DNA of 64,000 bases. Origin: Candidatus Nanosynbacter sp. HMT-352. Lineage in GTDB: Bacteria > Patescibacteriota > Saccharimonadia > Saccharimonadales > Saccharimonadaceae. The notes beneath the pieces were generated by a model. That model saw nothing but the letters and a program-made list of their open reading frames with translations. It had not been told where the DNA came from and did not search any database. A program made the position numbers and the translations under genes. Positions 38,597-46,946 of the stretch are shown here, in pieces (position 1 is the first letter of the stretch; every line of letters begins with the position of its first letter). Location: positions 186,001 through 250,000 of the forward strand of contig NZ_CP089289.1 of the NCBI RefSeq assembly GCF_022819365.1. Direction: 5' to 3'.

Positions 38597-39667
38597 ATGG
38601 AAATCATTATCATTATTCTCTTAATTGTTATTACTATTGGTTTGGGTGCGACTTTATTTGTCTTACAATCAAAAATCAGCGAGCTAAAAAATCAATCATC
38701 CGTCGAGCTAATTAAAACCGATGTCGTGGAATTGGGGCGAACTATTGCGAAACTGAATGAATCCGTTAGCGATAAATTGGAGCGAAGCAATGCGCAAGTT
38801 CAAACTTCCGTGCAGAAACAATTGTCAGAAAGCGCGAAGTTGGTGACTGATGTGACGCAGAGATTGGCGAAATTGGATGAGACCAATAAGCGCGTGGTTG
38901 ATGTGGCGACCGATCTGAAAACCTTGCAAAACGTGTTGCAAAACCCAAAGCAGCGTGGCGTTTTTGGGGAGTTTTATCTGGAGAGTGTGTTGGATAACGT
39001 TTTGCCAGCCAAGCAATATCAAATGCAATATCGCTTCAAGGACGGTGAAATTGTTGACGCGGTTATTTTTCTGGACAAGGGGCAGGTATTGCCGGTGGAC
39101 AGTAAGTTTTCTTTGGAGAATTACAATCGCATGATTAACGCTGAGACAAAATCTGAGCGTGAAATGTGGCTAAATAAGGTGAAGGCTGACCTTAAGGGGC
39201 GAATTGACGAGACTAGCAAATACATTCGTCCGCGCGAAAACACCATGGACTTTGCCTTTATGTTTATCCCTAGCGAATCTTTGTATTACGATCTTCTGAT
39301 TAATAATGTAGGTCAGGGCGGTTCGAGTCGCGATCTGATTGAATATGCGTTTCGGGACAAGCGGGTTATTATTGTTAGTCCGACTAGTTTTTTGGCGTAC
39401 CTTCAGACCGTTCTTCAGGGGCTTCGTAGTCTGCAGATTGAAGAGCAGGCCAAAGACATTCAAGTTCGAGTTGGTCAATTGGGCGTTCATATTAAAAAGT
39501 TTGATGAGTTGATGACGAAAATGGGCAAGAGTTTAAGTACAACCGTTGGTCATTATAACAATACTTATAAGGAGCTAGGGAAGATTGATAAGGATGTCGT
39601 GCGAATTTCTGGTGGCAATAACCAAGCGCAGCCGGAGCTGATTGATCGGCCGACTCAAGAAGATTGA
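38597..39667 (+). CDS. rmuC: RmuC family DNA recombination protein
   Basis: 356 aa. N-terminal transmembrane helix (residues 2-22), a coiled coil (about 25-120), then the nuclease-like RmuC domain: KQRGVFGEFYLESVLDNVLP, VLPVDSKFSLENY and FMFIPSESLYYDLL. RmuC limits inversions and is placed in the PD-(D/E)xK superfamily. TACACT (38585-38590) is 6 nt before the ATG. A terminator hairpin CCCGC/GCGGG follows at about 39675-39700. Confidence 0.92.
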   Translation: MEIIIIILLIVITIGLGATLFVLQSKISELKNQSSVELIKTDVVELGRTIAKLNESVSDKLERSNAQVQTSVQKQLSESAKLVTDVTQRLAKLDETNKRVVDVATDLKTLQNVLQNPKQRGVFGEFYLESVLDNVLPAKQYQMQYRFKDGEIVDAVIFLDKGQVLPVDSKFSLENYNRMINAETKSEREMWLNKVKADLKGRIDETSKYIRPRENTMDFAFMFIPSESLYYDLLINNVGQGGSSRDLIEYAFRDKRVIIVSPTSFLAYLQTVLQGLRSLQIEEQAKDIQVRVGQLGVHIKKFDELMTKMGKSLSTTVGHYNNTYKELGKIDKDVVRISGGNNQAQPELIDRPTQED

Positions 39668-39719
39668 CATAAAAAATACCCCGCCGATTAAGCGGGATAT
39701 TTTATTATGAAGTTATAAT

Positions 39720-40655
39720 CTATTCTTCATCTTTGTTTCGGTAATTGACGAGTAGAAATAGGTTGCCGCCTAATGCTGCACCGATTAGGGTAGCGGCAAT
39801 TACTTCCAGGCTAAAACGTGAATAGCTTTTTTCGCCTTCAGCTGGCAATACTCCATTGCTGCGTAGTTGAGAGTCGGTTTTCTCTGTAACAGCCAAAGAA
39901 ACTGCTGGGTTCAAAGTTGCGCCTGAGATGTAGATTTCGCGTGGGTAAGTGCGGCCGTTTTTCTCAGTTTGAGCAGTACTTTGCTCTTTTTGGATTTTTG
40001 CAATAGCAGTACTTTTAATGTACGAAGAGATTGAGCCAGATACGACAAGACCAATCATCAACGCTAAGCCAATTCCAAAAGCTTGACCAGCTGCTTTGAT
40101 TTCTTTGCGCTGCAAAACTGCGGCGATGCCAAATACAAATACAGCGGTACCGACTAATTCCATCGCGAAGATGTTCCAAGAGAACGCAGTGAATTGGTCG
40201 AAGCTTAGGGCAAATCCGCCGTTTGTTAATGAGCCAACAAGCACGATAGCTGCCATTGCACCGAGGAATTGAGCTCCCCAGTAAAATGGAACAAGTACGG
40301 TCTTTAGCTTACGCATTGTCCATAGACCAAACGTGACAGCTGGGTTTACGTGTGCGCCAGAAATGTTGCCAATGATTGCAACGATGAACATCAATGCAAA
40401 ACCGACATACATCGATGACAAAATGTCTGATGCGAATAATGCGGCAAGTGTCAAAATGAACGTGCCGATAACTTCCGCAATGACGATGTTAATTAAGTTG
40501 TTTGGTAATTTAGAATCTAGTTCGACACGCTTGCTTTTAGCGGTAGATTCAGTAACGACGTACTTGACGGTCGTTTTGGTTTCAGTTTTAGCGGCAGCGG
40601 TTTTCTTTTCTGCGGCTTTAACTGGGGCTTTCTTTGAAGTTTTCTTCGTAGCCAT
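39720..40655 (-). CDS. Aquaporin / glycerol facilitator (MIP family)
   Basis: 311 aa channel. Both NPA motifs are present: SGAHVNPAVTFG and SGATLNPAVSLA, with six helices. Two oddities: a 50-residue Lys/Ala-rich N-terminus (KKTSKKAPVKAAEKK) like a histone tail, and a long hydrophilic loop before the second NPA (KIQKEQSTAQTEKNGR). AAGGAGG precedes the ATG. Water versus glycerol selectivity cannot be decided. Confidence 0.92.
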   Translation of the reverse strand: MATKKTSKKAPVKAAEKKTAAAKTETKTTVKYVVTESTAKSKRVELDSKLPNNLINIVIAEVIGTFILTLAALFASDILSSMYVGFALMFIVAIIGNISGAHVNPAVTFGLWTMRKLKTVLVPFYWGAQFLGAMAAIVLVGSLTNGGFALSFDQFTAFSWNIFAMELVGTAVFVFGIAAVLQRKEIKAAGQAFGIGLALMIGLVVSGSISSYIKSTAIAKIQKEQSTAQTEKNGRTYPREIYISGATLNPAVSLAVTEKTDSQLRSNGVLPAEGEKSYSRFSLEVIAATLIGAALGGNLFLLVNYRNKDEE

Positions 40656-40712
40656 ATTCCCTCCTTAAAGTAATATCACGACTATTATAACATAATTTGC
40701 TATACTGTAGTT

Positions 40713-40949
40713 ATGGGATTATTTGTAAATCAGCAGGATCAGCGCAGTGAATTGCAAGAGCGAATTGCGGCGGAATTAAGAGAGAAAGCGAAGGCTTCGA
40801 GTTTGCAAGAAAAGGCAACTATGGACGGCGTCGACGACATAAGATATTTGGAAGGCACGAAACAGACGACGACTTTGGCGTGGGCGTGGATTTTAATTGC
40901 CATTATGGCTGGTGTAGTGATTGTAATGTTTTTAATGCAAGGACGATAA
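40713..40949 (+). CDS. Small tail-anchored protein
   Basis: 78 aa, hydrophilic helical N-terminal part and one C-terminal transmembrane helix (about 55-75). TATACT (40701-40706) is 6 nt before the ATG. Only 1 nt separates it from pheS, so they are co-transcribed. No known family. Confidence 0.6.
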   Translation: MGLFVNQQDQRSELQERIAAELREKAKASSLQEKATMDGVDDIRYLEGTKQTTTLAWAWILIAIMAGVVIVMFLMQGR

Positions 40950-40950
40950 A

Positions 40951-41994
40951 ATGGTTGACTTAGACGAATTGAGAAGAGAAATAGTTTTGGCGGTTTCGCA
41001 ATCCAAGTCTCCGCGTGAGTTTTTGCGCGATCGACGACTTAGGGAATTGTACGAGCAAATCAAGTCATTGCCGCCAGTTGAGCGTGGTCCGTTTGGTAAG
41101 CGAATTAACGAGTTGAAGCAGGCGATTGAACAGGCTATTGATGTGCGACTGGAAGAGCTGGAAAAAGTTGACTTGAAACCGATTGACGTTACGGCGCCGA
41201 TGGATGTGAATTCACCAAAGCCCGAACTTTTGCCGAGCGAACAAGGCACGATTCATCCGCTGAGCACTGAAATTGAGCGCATTTCTGAGATTTTTAATCG
41301 CATGGGATTTGTCACGGAAGAGTCCAGAGAGATTGACGATCAATTCCATATGTTCGAGAGTCTGAATTTTCCAAAAGGTCATCCAGCGCGTGACGATTAC
41401 GATACGTTTATGACCGAGGAAACTGATTCTAATGGCGATCGTTTGATTGCGCCGGCGCATACGTCGACTATGCAAAATCGCGTGTTGATGAAATATCGCG
41501 ACAATTTGGAAAAAGGTGAGGCTATTGCCGCTATCGTTCCTGATCGCGTTTTTCGCAACGAAGATTTGGACGCGCGCCACGAGCATACGTTTTATCAAGT
41601 CGAAGGCGTGTACGTTTCACGCCGAGTTAATGTTGGCAATTTGATTGCTACGCTGCAAGAATTTTTGCAGGAATATTATGGCAAGAAACTTGACGTTCGC
41701 GTTAATCCATTTTACTTTCCGTTCACCGAGCCGAGCTTCGAGTTTGCGCTAAGTTGTCCGTTTTGTGAAGGAAAAAATCCTGAATGTAAAATTTGCTCTG
41801 GTGAAGGTTGGATTGAGCTATTGGGCTGCGGAATGATTCATCCGAATGTTCTTCGCGCGGCACAAATTGACCCGAATGAATATACAGGATTTGCTTTTGG
41901 TTGCGGAATCGACCGCTTGGTTATGATGAAATATGGAATCGAAGATGTCCGTCATTTTGAAAGCGGCAAGTTGGACTTTTTGGAACAATTTTAG
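40951..41994 (+). CDS. pheS: Phenylalanyl-tRNA synthetase alpha subunit
   Basis: 347 aa class II catalytic subunit. N-terminal coiled coil, motif 2 region RVFRNEDLDARHEHTFYQVEG, motif 3 GFAFGCGIDRLVMMKYGI. A SCPFCEGKNPECKICSGEGW segment provides a four-Cys zinc-type insert. Its partner pheT is 10 kb away at 51997, which is unusual since pheS-pheT are normally adjacent. The last 12 codons are duplicated at about 42888-42924. Confidence 0.97.
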   Translation: MVDLDELRREIVLAVSQSKSPREFLRDRRLRELYEQIKSLPPVERGPFGKRINELKQAIEQAIDVRLEELEKVDLKPIDVTAPMDVNSPKPELLPSEQGTIHPLSTEIERISEIFNRMGFVTEESREIDDQFHMFESLNFPKGHPARDDYDTFMTEETDSNGDRLIAPAHTSTMQNRVLMKYRDNLEKGEAIAAIVPDRVFRNEDLDARHEHTFYQVEGVYVSRRVNVGNLIATLQEFLQEYYGKKLDVRVNPFYFPFTEPSFEFALSCPFCEGKNPECKICSGEGWIELLGCGMIHPNVLRAAQIDPNEYTGFAFGCGIDRLVMMKYGIEDVRHFESGKLDFLEQF

Positions 41995-41998
41995 CAAT

Positions 41999-42631
41999 AT
42001 GAAACTTCGACAGATTAAGGATTTTTTATGCAAGAATCGCCTTCAGGCACTCTGTATTCTTAATGGTGTCGTTTTGGCTGTGGGCTTGGTTGTGGCGATA
42101 TTGCTTTCTGATGATACTCGGTGGACGAACTGGAGTTTGAGTAGATTGGGCGAAACCACCTCGAATCGTTTGTCTGCATTTTCGTTCAATTCGGGAGTGT
42201 TTTTATCTGGTCTGATTATGGCGACGATTGGGTTTTTTATGAATCGTGGTTATCTTAAGCTTGGTCAAATTCGCTCTGCTCGAATATCTGGCTGGATACT
42301 TTCACTGTTTGCGATTTGTATGATAGGGGTGGCGCTTTGTCCGAATGATACAATGCACGCGGCGCATTTTGTTTTCTCGCGTGGCATCGTGATATTGATG
42401 GTGCTTTTGATGTTTCTTTTGCCATCGAGTTTGAGCTATTTAACTCATCGCGAGCGAATCTCATCTTTCAGTTTTCCGATTTTTGCGGCAATTATAGCGG
42501 CGCAAGGTTATGCAATGGGCAAGTTTTGGTTTGTGATAGTAGAAGTTTTATTGGGGATTTTTGCGACGATGTGGCTGGCTCTGGTTTGTCGTCGAATGGA
42601 ACTTAAATTGTCCGACCTGAAAACTTCATAA
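41999..42631 (+). CDS. DUF998-like membrane protein
   Basis: 210 aa with about six transmembrane helices; NWSLSRLGET near residue 45 and a loop with CPNDTMHAAHF are typical of DUF998-type proteins of unknown function. ATG 41999 lies 4 nt after the pheS stop; the frame extends into pheS. First gene of the pheS-pheT island. Confidence 0.65.
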   Translation: MKLRQIKDFLCKNRLQALCILNGVVLAVGLVVAILLSDDTRWTNWSLSRLGETTSNRLSAFSFNSGVFLSGLIMATIGFFMNRGYLKLGQIRSARISGWILSLFAICMIGVALCPNDTMHAAHFVFSRGIVILMVLLMFLLPSSLSYLTHRERISSFSFPIFAAIIAAQGYAMGKFWFVIVEVLLGIFATMWLALVCRRMELKLSDLKTS

Positions 42632-42661
42632 AATGCTATAATTACTTCAAAAGGAGTAATT

Positions 42662-43036
42662 ATGAATCACACAATTTTTGACGACATCGTATCTGGAAAA
42701 ATGAAATCTTGGAAGATTTGGGAAGATGAGAAATTCCTAGCATTTTTAACACCGTTTCCGAACACGCCAGGTTTTACCGTGGTGATTCCGAAGCAGAATC
42801 CGGGCGATTACGTATTTTCTTTGGACGATAATTTATATTCCGAAATGATGCTGACAGTGAAAAAGGTTGCTGGTATTTTGGAAGCGGTAAGTTGGACTTT
42901 TTGGAACAGTTTTAAGGAGCTATTACACACGATAATAGTAGTAGCTCAAAAACTTGTAATAAAAGAGGCAGTTCTGTGTGCCGATAGAGAATTTGTTGCA
43001 GCGAGAGAGATCGCTAAAAAAGATAGGAGGAGGTAA
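42662..43036 (+). pseudogene. Truncated HIT gene fused to a second pheS tail
   Basis: The first 74 codons match the intact HIT gene at 44371 (shared MKSWK.WEDEKFLAFLTPFPNTP). At about 42888 HIT sequence stops before the histidine motif and continues into a copy of the last 12 codons of pheS plus stop (42890-42924), read here in another frame as EAVSWTFWNSF. The remaining codons run through non-coding sequence to 43036. It overlaps the SD of the next gene. Lacking the catalytic histidines it should be inactive. Confidence 0.82.
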
Positions 43037-43037
43037 A

Positions 43038-44360
43038 ATGGATACACAACAATTTGACGCACTCATCATTGGTTTTGGCAAAGCTGGCAAAACATTGGCG
43101 GTAGCGCTGGCAAATGCGGAAAAAAAGGTAGCGCTAGTGGAGCGGTCGCCAAAGATGTATGGCGGCACCTGTATTAATATTGCTTGTATTCCTACTAAGG
43201 TGCTAGTCAATGCAGCCGAACATCATCAAAGTTTTGATGAGGCGATGGCACATAAGACAACAGTGGTAGCGCGGTTGAATGAGAAGAACTATCATATGCT
43301 TGCGGATCGTGAAACAGTGAGCGTCATTGAGGGTGAGGCATCGTTCGTAGATGATCGTACTGTGAAGGTTGTGGCGGGTAGCGACGAGCTAGTAGTTAGT
43401 GCACCGCAGATTTTTATTAACACCGGTGCGGAATCAATCATCCCAGATATTCCAGGTGTTGATAAGCCGTTTGTGTATACCAGTACTGAATTGCTGGATA
43501 GAATGACGCAGCCAAAACAGCTAGCTATCATTGGTGGCGGTTATATTGGGTTAGAATTTGCCTCAACTTATGCCAAACTTGGTACAAAAGTAACAGTATT
43601 TGAGAGGGGCGATGCTCTGCTTGCACGTGAAGATCCAGCAATTGCTCGGGCTGCTACTGAAGCATTGCAGGCACAGGGTATTGAGATTGTGTTTAGTGTG
43701 GATGTGACAGCGATTGAGGGTGAGTCTACTGCGACGATTCGCACAGTAAATCATGATGATTACGCTGGTTATGATGCGGTTTTGATGGCTACGGGCCGTC
43801 GCCCGGCAACGATGAGCTTGAATTTACCAGCTGCTGGTGTAGCGACGGATGAGCGCGGGGCAATTGTGGTTGATGAAACACTTCGTACTAGTCGGTCGCA
43901 TATTTGGGCAATGGGCGATGTAACGGGCGGGCCACAATTTACCTATGCGTCGCTGGACGATTTTCGGATTGTGAGAAGCCAGTTGCTGGGCGATGGTCTG
44001 TATACTCGCGCCAAACAAAAAACTTTGCCGTACGCGGTCTTTATGCAAACGCCGCTAGGTCGGGTGGGTATGACAGAGGCTGAGGCGCGTGCGACGGGGC
44101 GCGAAATTATCGTAAAAGAGCTGCCTGCTATGGCGATTCCACGCCTGCATGTTGATAATGCTACAACAGGCTTGCTGCGTGCGGTGATTGATGCAAACAC
44201 TGAACAAATTTTGGGTGCTAGTTTATTGTGTCGTAACTCACCAGAAGTCATTAATATTATCAAAACTGTAATGGATAATGGCCTGCCATATACTGTGCTG
44301 CGTGACCAAATATTCACTCATCCAACGGTGAGTGAGGCATTAAACGATTTATTTGCATAA
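43038..44360 (+). CDS. Pyridine nucleotide-disulfide oxidoreductase (RclA/MerA-like)
   Basis: 440 aa FAD-dependent class I disulfide oxidoreductase. FAD site IIGFGKAGKTLA, redox pair GGTCINIACIPTK (CxxxxC), NAD(P) site IIGGGYIGLEFAS, second FAD site IWAMGDVTG, C-terminal dimer motif HPTVSEALND. The lack of a mercury-binding C-terminal Cys pair and the sequence around the redox pair favour an RclA-like (oxidant-stress) role over MerA. AGGAGG precedes the ATG. It lies between HIT copies within an imported segment; its codon use is somewhat richer in GC than its neighbours. Confidence 0.88.
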   Translation: MDTQQFDALIIGFGKAGKTLAVALANAEKKVALVERSPKMYGGTCINIACIPTKVLVNAAEHHQSFDEAMAHKTTVVARLNEKNYHMLADRETVSVIEGEASFVDDRTVKVVAGSDELVVSAPQIFINTGAESIIPDIPGVDKPFVYTSTELLDRMTQPKQLAIIGGGYIGLEFASTYAKLGTKVTVFERGDALLAREDPAIARAATEALQAQGIEIVFSVDVTAIEGESTATIRTVNHDDYAGYDAVLMATGRRPATMSLNLPAAGVATDERGAIVVDETLRTSRSHIWAMGDVTGGPQFTYASLDDFRIVRSQLLGDGLYTRAKQKTLPYAVFMQTPLGRVGMTEAEARATGREIIVKELPAMAIPRLHVDNATTGLLRAVIDANTEQILGASLLCRNSPEVINIIKTVMDNGLPYTVLRDQIFTHPTVSEALNDLFA

Positions 44361-44370
44361 AGGAGTAATT

Positions 44371-44832
44371 ATGAATCACACATTTTTCGATGATGTCGTA
44401 ACAGGTAAAATGAAATCATGGAAGGTTTGGGAGGATGAGAAGTTTTTGGCGTTTTTGACGCCGTTTCCAAATACACCGGGCTTTACCGTGGTGATACCAA
44501 AGCATAATCCGGGCGATTACGTATTTTCTTTGGACGATAATTTATATTCCGAAATGATGCTGGCAGTGAAAAAAGTTGCTGGTATTTTGGAAAAAGCATT
44601 TGACACTCCACGAGTAGCGCTAATTTTTGAAGGCACGGGCGTAGCACATGTACACGCCAAGTTGATGCCGCTTCATGGTGATTTGGCAAAGGGAATTGGC
44701 TCGCCAGTGTCACACGAGCAAGCGTTTTATGAGGAATATCCTGGCTGGTTAACCACGGCTGACGGTCCGAAAATGGACGACGCTCAATTGGATGAAATTC
44801 AGGCGCGAATCTTAGCTGTGCAAGGTAAATAG
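44371..44832 (+). CDS. HIT family nucleotide-binding protein
   Basis: 153 aa histidine-triad hydrolase/transferase. N-terminal CWK-less form, and the C-terminal motif reads AHVHAKLMPLHG (HxHxK instead of HxHxH, catalytic middle His kept). AAAGGAG precedes ATG 44371. It seems mosaic: its first ~150 nt differ from the truncated copy at many sites, whereas the next ~95 nt are almost identical to it, pointing to a recombination junction inside the gene. Confidence 0.88.
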   Translation: MNHTFFDDVVTGKMKSWKVWEDEKFLAFLTPFPNTPGFTVVIPKHNPGDYVFSLDDNLYSEMMLAVKKVAGILEKAFDTPRVALIFEGTGVAHVHAKLMPLHGDLAKGIGSPVSHEQAFYEEYPGWLTTADGPKMDDAQLDEIQARILAVQGK

Positions 44833-44837
44833 GATAG

Positions 44838-45833
44838 CTAGTTCGCTTCTAATTTTACGTCTTTTCCCTCGTACATATCCAAATAGAACGGATATAGTTT
44901 GTCGGCGTGCTTTTTAACCTCGTCTTGGTTTAAAGCTGCAATATCGTGACCGATGCCAAATGAGGCCGGAATTGAATAATATTGGAATTTGGCGCCAGAA
45001 TCTGCAGCCATTTGCTTGGGTATGTTGACTGCGAGATTTTTATCAATTGCGGTGTCGTTTTCGCTTGTTACGACCCCGACATATTTTAGCCCTGGAGCTT
45101 TTAGGTCGGATTTATAGTTCTTGGCGATTATTATATATTTCCCAAGAGCACGATATGACAAATTGCTACCCGTGAACGAATCTGGAAGAATATTGCGTCC
45201 GTAAAGATTTCGTAAAAGCGGAATTTTCCAGGAGGGAGTTTCCGACGCTGAAGGCTGATAAAAAGGCGATAGAAGTAGCGCTCGTGATATGGTTTGGCTG
45301 TTGTACTGAGTAATCCAGGTCGCCATATTTGCGCCGCCAGAAAGTCCGACAATTCCCGTTTCATCACCCAAACCGCTAATTATGCTGGTGCTGGAATTCA
45401 TAAATTGTGCCATTGCTGGAATGGTGATTTCTCCGTGTCGTTTATTGTCCGTCAGACCGTGGCTGGGAACGCGGGGAATATAGACGTTATAGCCGGCGTT
45501 GAAAAAGGTGTCGCCTAAGTCTGCAAATTGCTGTGGGCATGCGCTTACGCCGTGAATCATCATGACGGCTTTGGCAGTTTTTTTGCCGTGGGTTTTAATG
45601 ATTGATCGGCACTCTGGTCTAATGTCGGCATTTGAGGCGTCTTCACTAACAGTACGATTTGCAGCGGCGATGGCGTCGTTGTAACTCAATTTTTCAGAGC
45701 TTGAAGATTGCAATTGCTTGGATATTGCTGGCCAAAAGAAAGCTGCGGCGACCAGTAAGGCGGCTGTAACGACAATTGAGCAGACTACCCAAATAGTAAT
45801 TTTTACGATGCGATTTTTCCGTGAAGTATTCAT
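44838..45833 (-). CDS. Secreted or membrane-anchored alpha/beta hydrolase
   Basis: 331 aa serine hydrolase. N-terminal signal anchor (about 10-32), oxyanion region MMIHGVSACPQQF, nucleophile GLSGG, Asp candidate in SENDTAI, His in GIGHDIAAL. Esterase/lipase or peptidase; substrate unknown. Minus-strand TATAAT (45840-45845) is 6 nt from the ATG, leaderless. Confidence 0.8.
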   Translation of the reverse strand: MNTSRKNRIVKITIWVVCSIVVTAALLVAAAFFWPAISKQLQSSSSEKLSYNDAIAAANRTVSEDASNADIRPECRSIIKTHGKKTAKAVMMIHGVSACPQQFADLGDTFFNAGYNVYIPRVPSHGLTDNKRHGEITIPAMAQFMNSSTSIISGLGDETGIVGLSGGANMATWITQYNSQTISRALLLSPFYQPSASETPSWKIPLLRNLYGRNILPDSFTGSNLSYRALGKYIIIAKNYKSDLKAPGLKYVGVVTSENDTAIDKNLAVNIPKQMAADSGAKFQYYSIPASFGIGHDIAALNQDEVKKHADKLYPFYLDMYEGKDVKLEAN

Positions 45834-45885
45834 GGATGTATTATATTGGTTGCGAGTGGAGTTGTGAAGTTTTGTGGCGATCTTC

Positions 45886-46452
45886 TTAATAGTCCATACA
45901 AATATCCCTATAAGGTTGCGTCACAATTTTCATTGAATCCAGACCGAGTTTGGCCTCAATTTCACTAATCGTCATCAGCGCACTAGTCTCATCATCTGAC
46001 AAAACCTCAACTTCCACGAAAGTTCCGGCGCCTTTGATTTCGTCGATGGCTACCGTTGCTTGCGGAAAATCAGAGGACTGAAACGAGCGACGATATTTGT
46101 TGACCTCGACCAGTTGCATCATACCGAGGTTTGCCAGTAGCTGCTTGGCGGTTGCCGCGTCTTTGGGCTGAATTGGCAGGTTCGTTTCGGGCTTAATGAT
46201 TACATTATTTTCCGTATGCGTTGCAGTGGTCGTTGCTGGCTTATATGTTACCTCAGCAAAACTATCGCGCTGGCGAATCCGCAAACATTCAACCGTCTGC
46301 ATAAAATCGACATCAGGACGGGAATAATACGTATCAATTTCACGTAGATTACTCTTTAACTCAAAACCGATGTTTTGCAACCGTCCGATTAGCTCTTCAA
46401 GATTGCCCGTTAGCTGGCGCTTGCGTTCGATTTCTAGTAGTTTTTTGGTCAT
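45886..46452 (-). CDS. CYTH domain protein (triphosphate tunnel enzyme)
   Basis: 188 aa. N-terminal ExExK signature LEIERKR, tunnel-lining Arg/Lys/Glu pairs (LRIRQRD, VTYKPA, VNKYRRSF, VAIDEIKG, FVEVEV). The family includes class IV adenylate cyclases, thiamine triphosphatases and inorganic triphosphatases; which applies cannot be told. AAAGG lies upstream of the ATG. Confidence 0.82.
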   Translation of the reverse strand: MTKKLLEIERKRQLTGNLEELIGRLQNIGFELKSNLREIDTYYSRPDVDFMQTVECLRIRQRDSFAEVTYKPATTTATHTENNVIIKPETNLPIQPKDAATAKQLLANLGMMQLVEVNKYRRSFQSSDFPQATVAIDEIKGAGTFVEVEVLSDDETSALMTISEIEAKLGLDSMKIVTQPYRDICMDY

Positions 46453-46537
46453 TTGATAGCCTTTCTTATGGAAGTGTAGATATTTGAATATTTATTTATA
46501 TGATGGTTTAATTATAGCAAGAAAGGCAAATAATTTT

Positions 46538-46876
46538 ATGACCACACACCAATTAAGATTGGCGACTGAGCCGTTTAACGCTATTATTTCTGGCAATAAG
46601 ACTATCGAGTCGCGATTATATGACGCCAAACGACAGAAAATCCAAATCGGGGATCGGATTATTTTTACAAATAGAGATAATTCTGAGCAAACTGTTACCG
46701 CTGAGGTTGTTGGTTTGCTGAGATACGCGACATTTCGTGACTTATTTTCTCACAATAATCCTGCAAAATTTGGCGGTGAGAGCGTCGAGTGGCTCGAAAA
46801 GCAGATTGGTGAATTCTATTCTCTCAGCGACCAGCTGGAAAATGGCGTGATAGGTATTAAATTTGAAATATTTTAA
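46538..46876 (+). CDS. ASCH domain protein
   Basis: 112 aa, PUA-like ASCH fold: PFNAIISGNKTIESRLYD and KIQIGDRIIFTNRD near the N-terminus, then VVGLLRYATFRDLF. ASCH proteins are thought to bind RNA or modified nucleosides; E. coli YqfB of this class removes acetyl from N4-acetylcytidine. ATG 46538 chosen with AAAGG upstream. A decayed copy is at 49778 and a third ASCH domain is fused in the next gene. Confidence 0.8.
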   Translation: MTTHQLRLATEPFNAIISGNKTIESRLYDAKRQKIQIGDRIIFTNRDNSEQTVTAEVVGLLRYATFRDLFSHNNPAKFGGESVEWLEKQIGEFYSLSDQLENGVIGIKFEIF

Positions 46877-46946
46877 TGGATATAATAAACGACCGTCCTA
46901 TCCAAGTTACGTCAAAAATCGTAGCTATCGCAGGAAGGTGTACATC

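Noticed and set aside
43038..44360. Mercury resistance (merA) call
   Set aside because: Redox CxxxxC is present but the C-terminal Cys pair and any mer genes are absent; RclA-like is the safer description.
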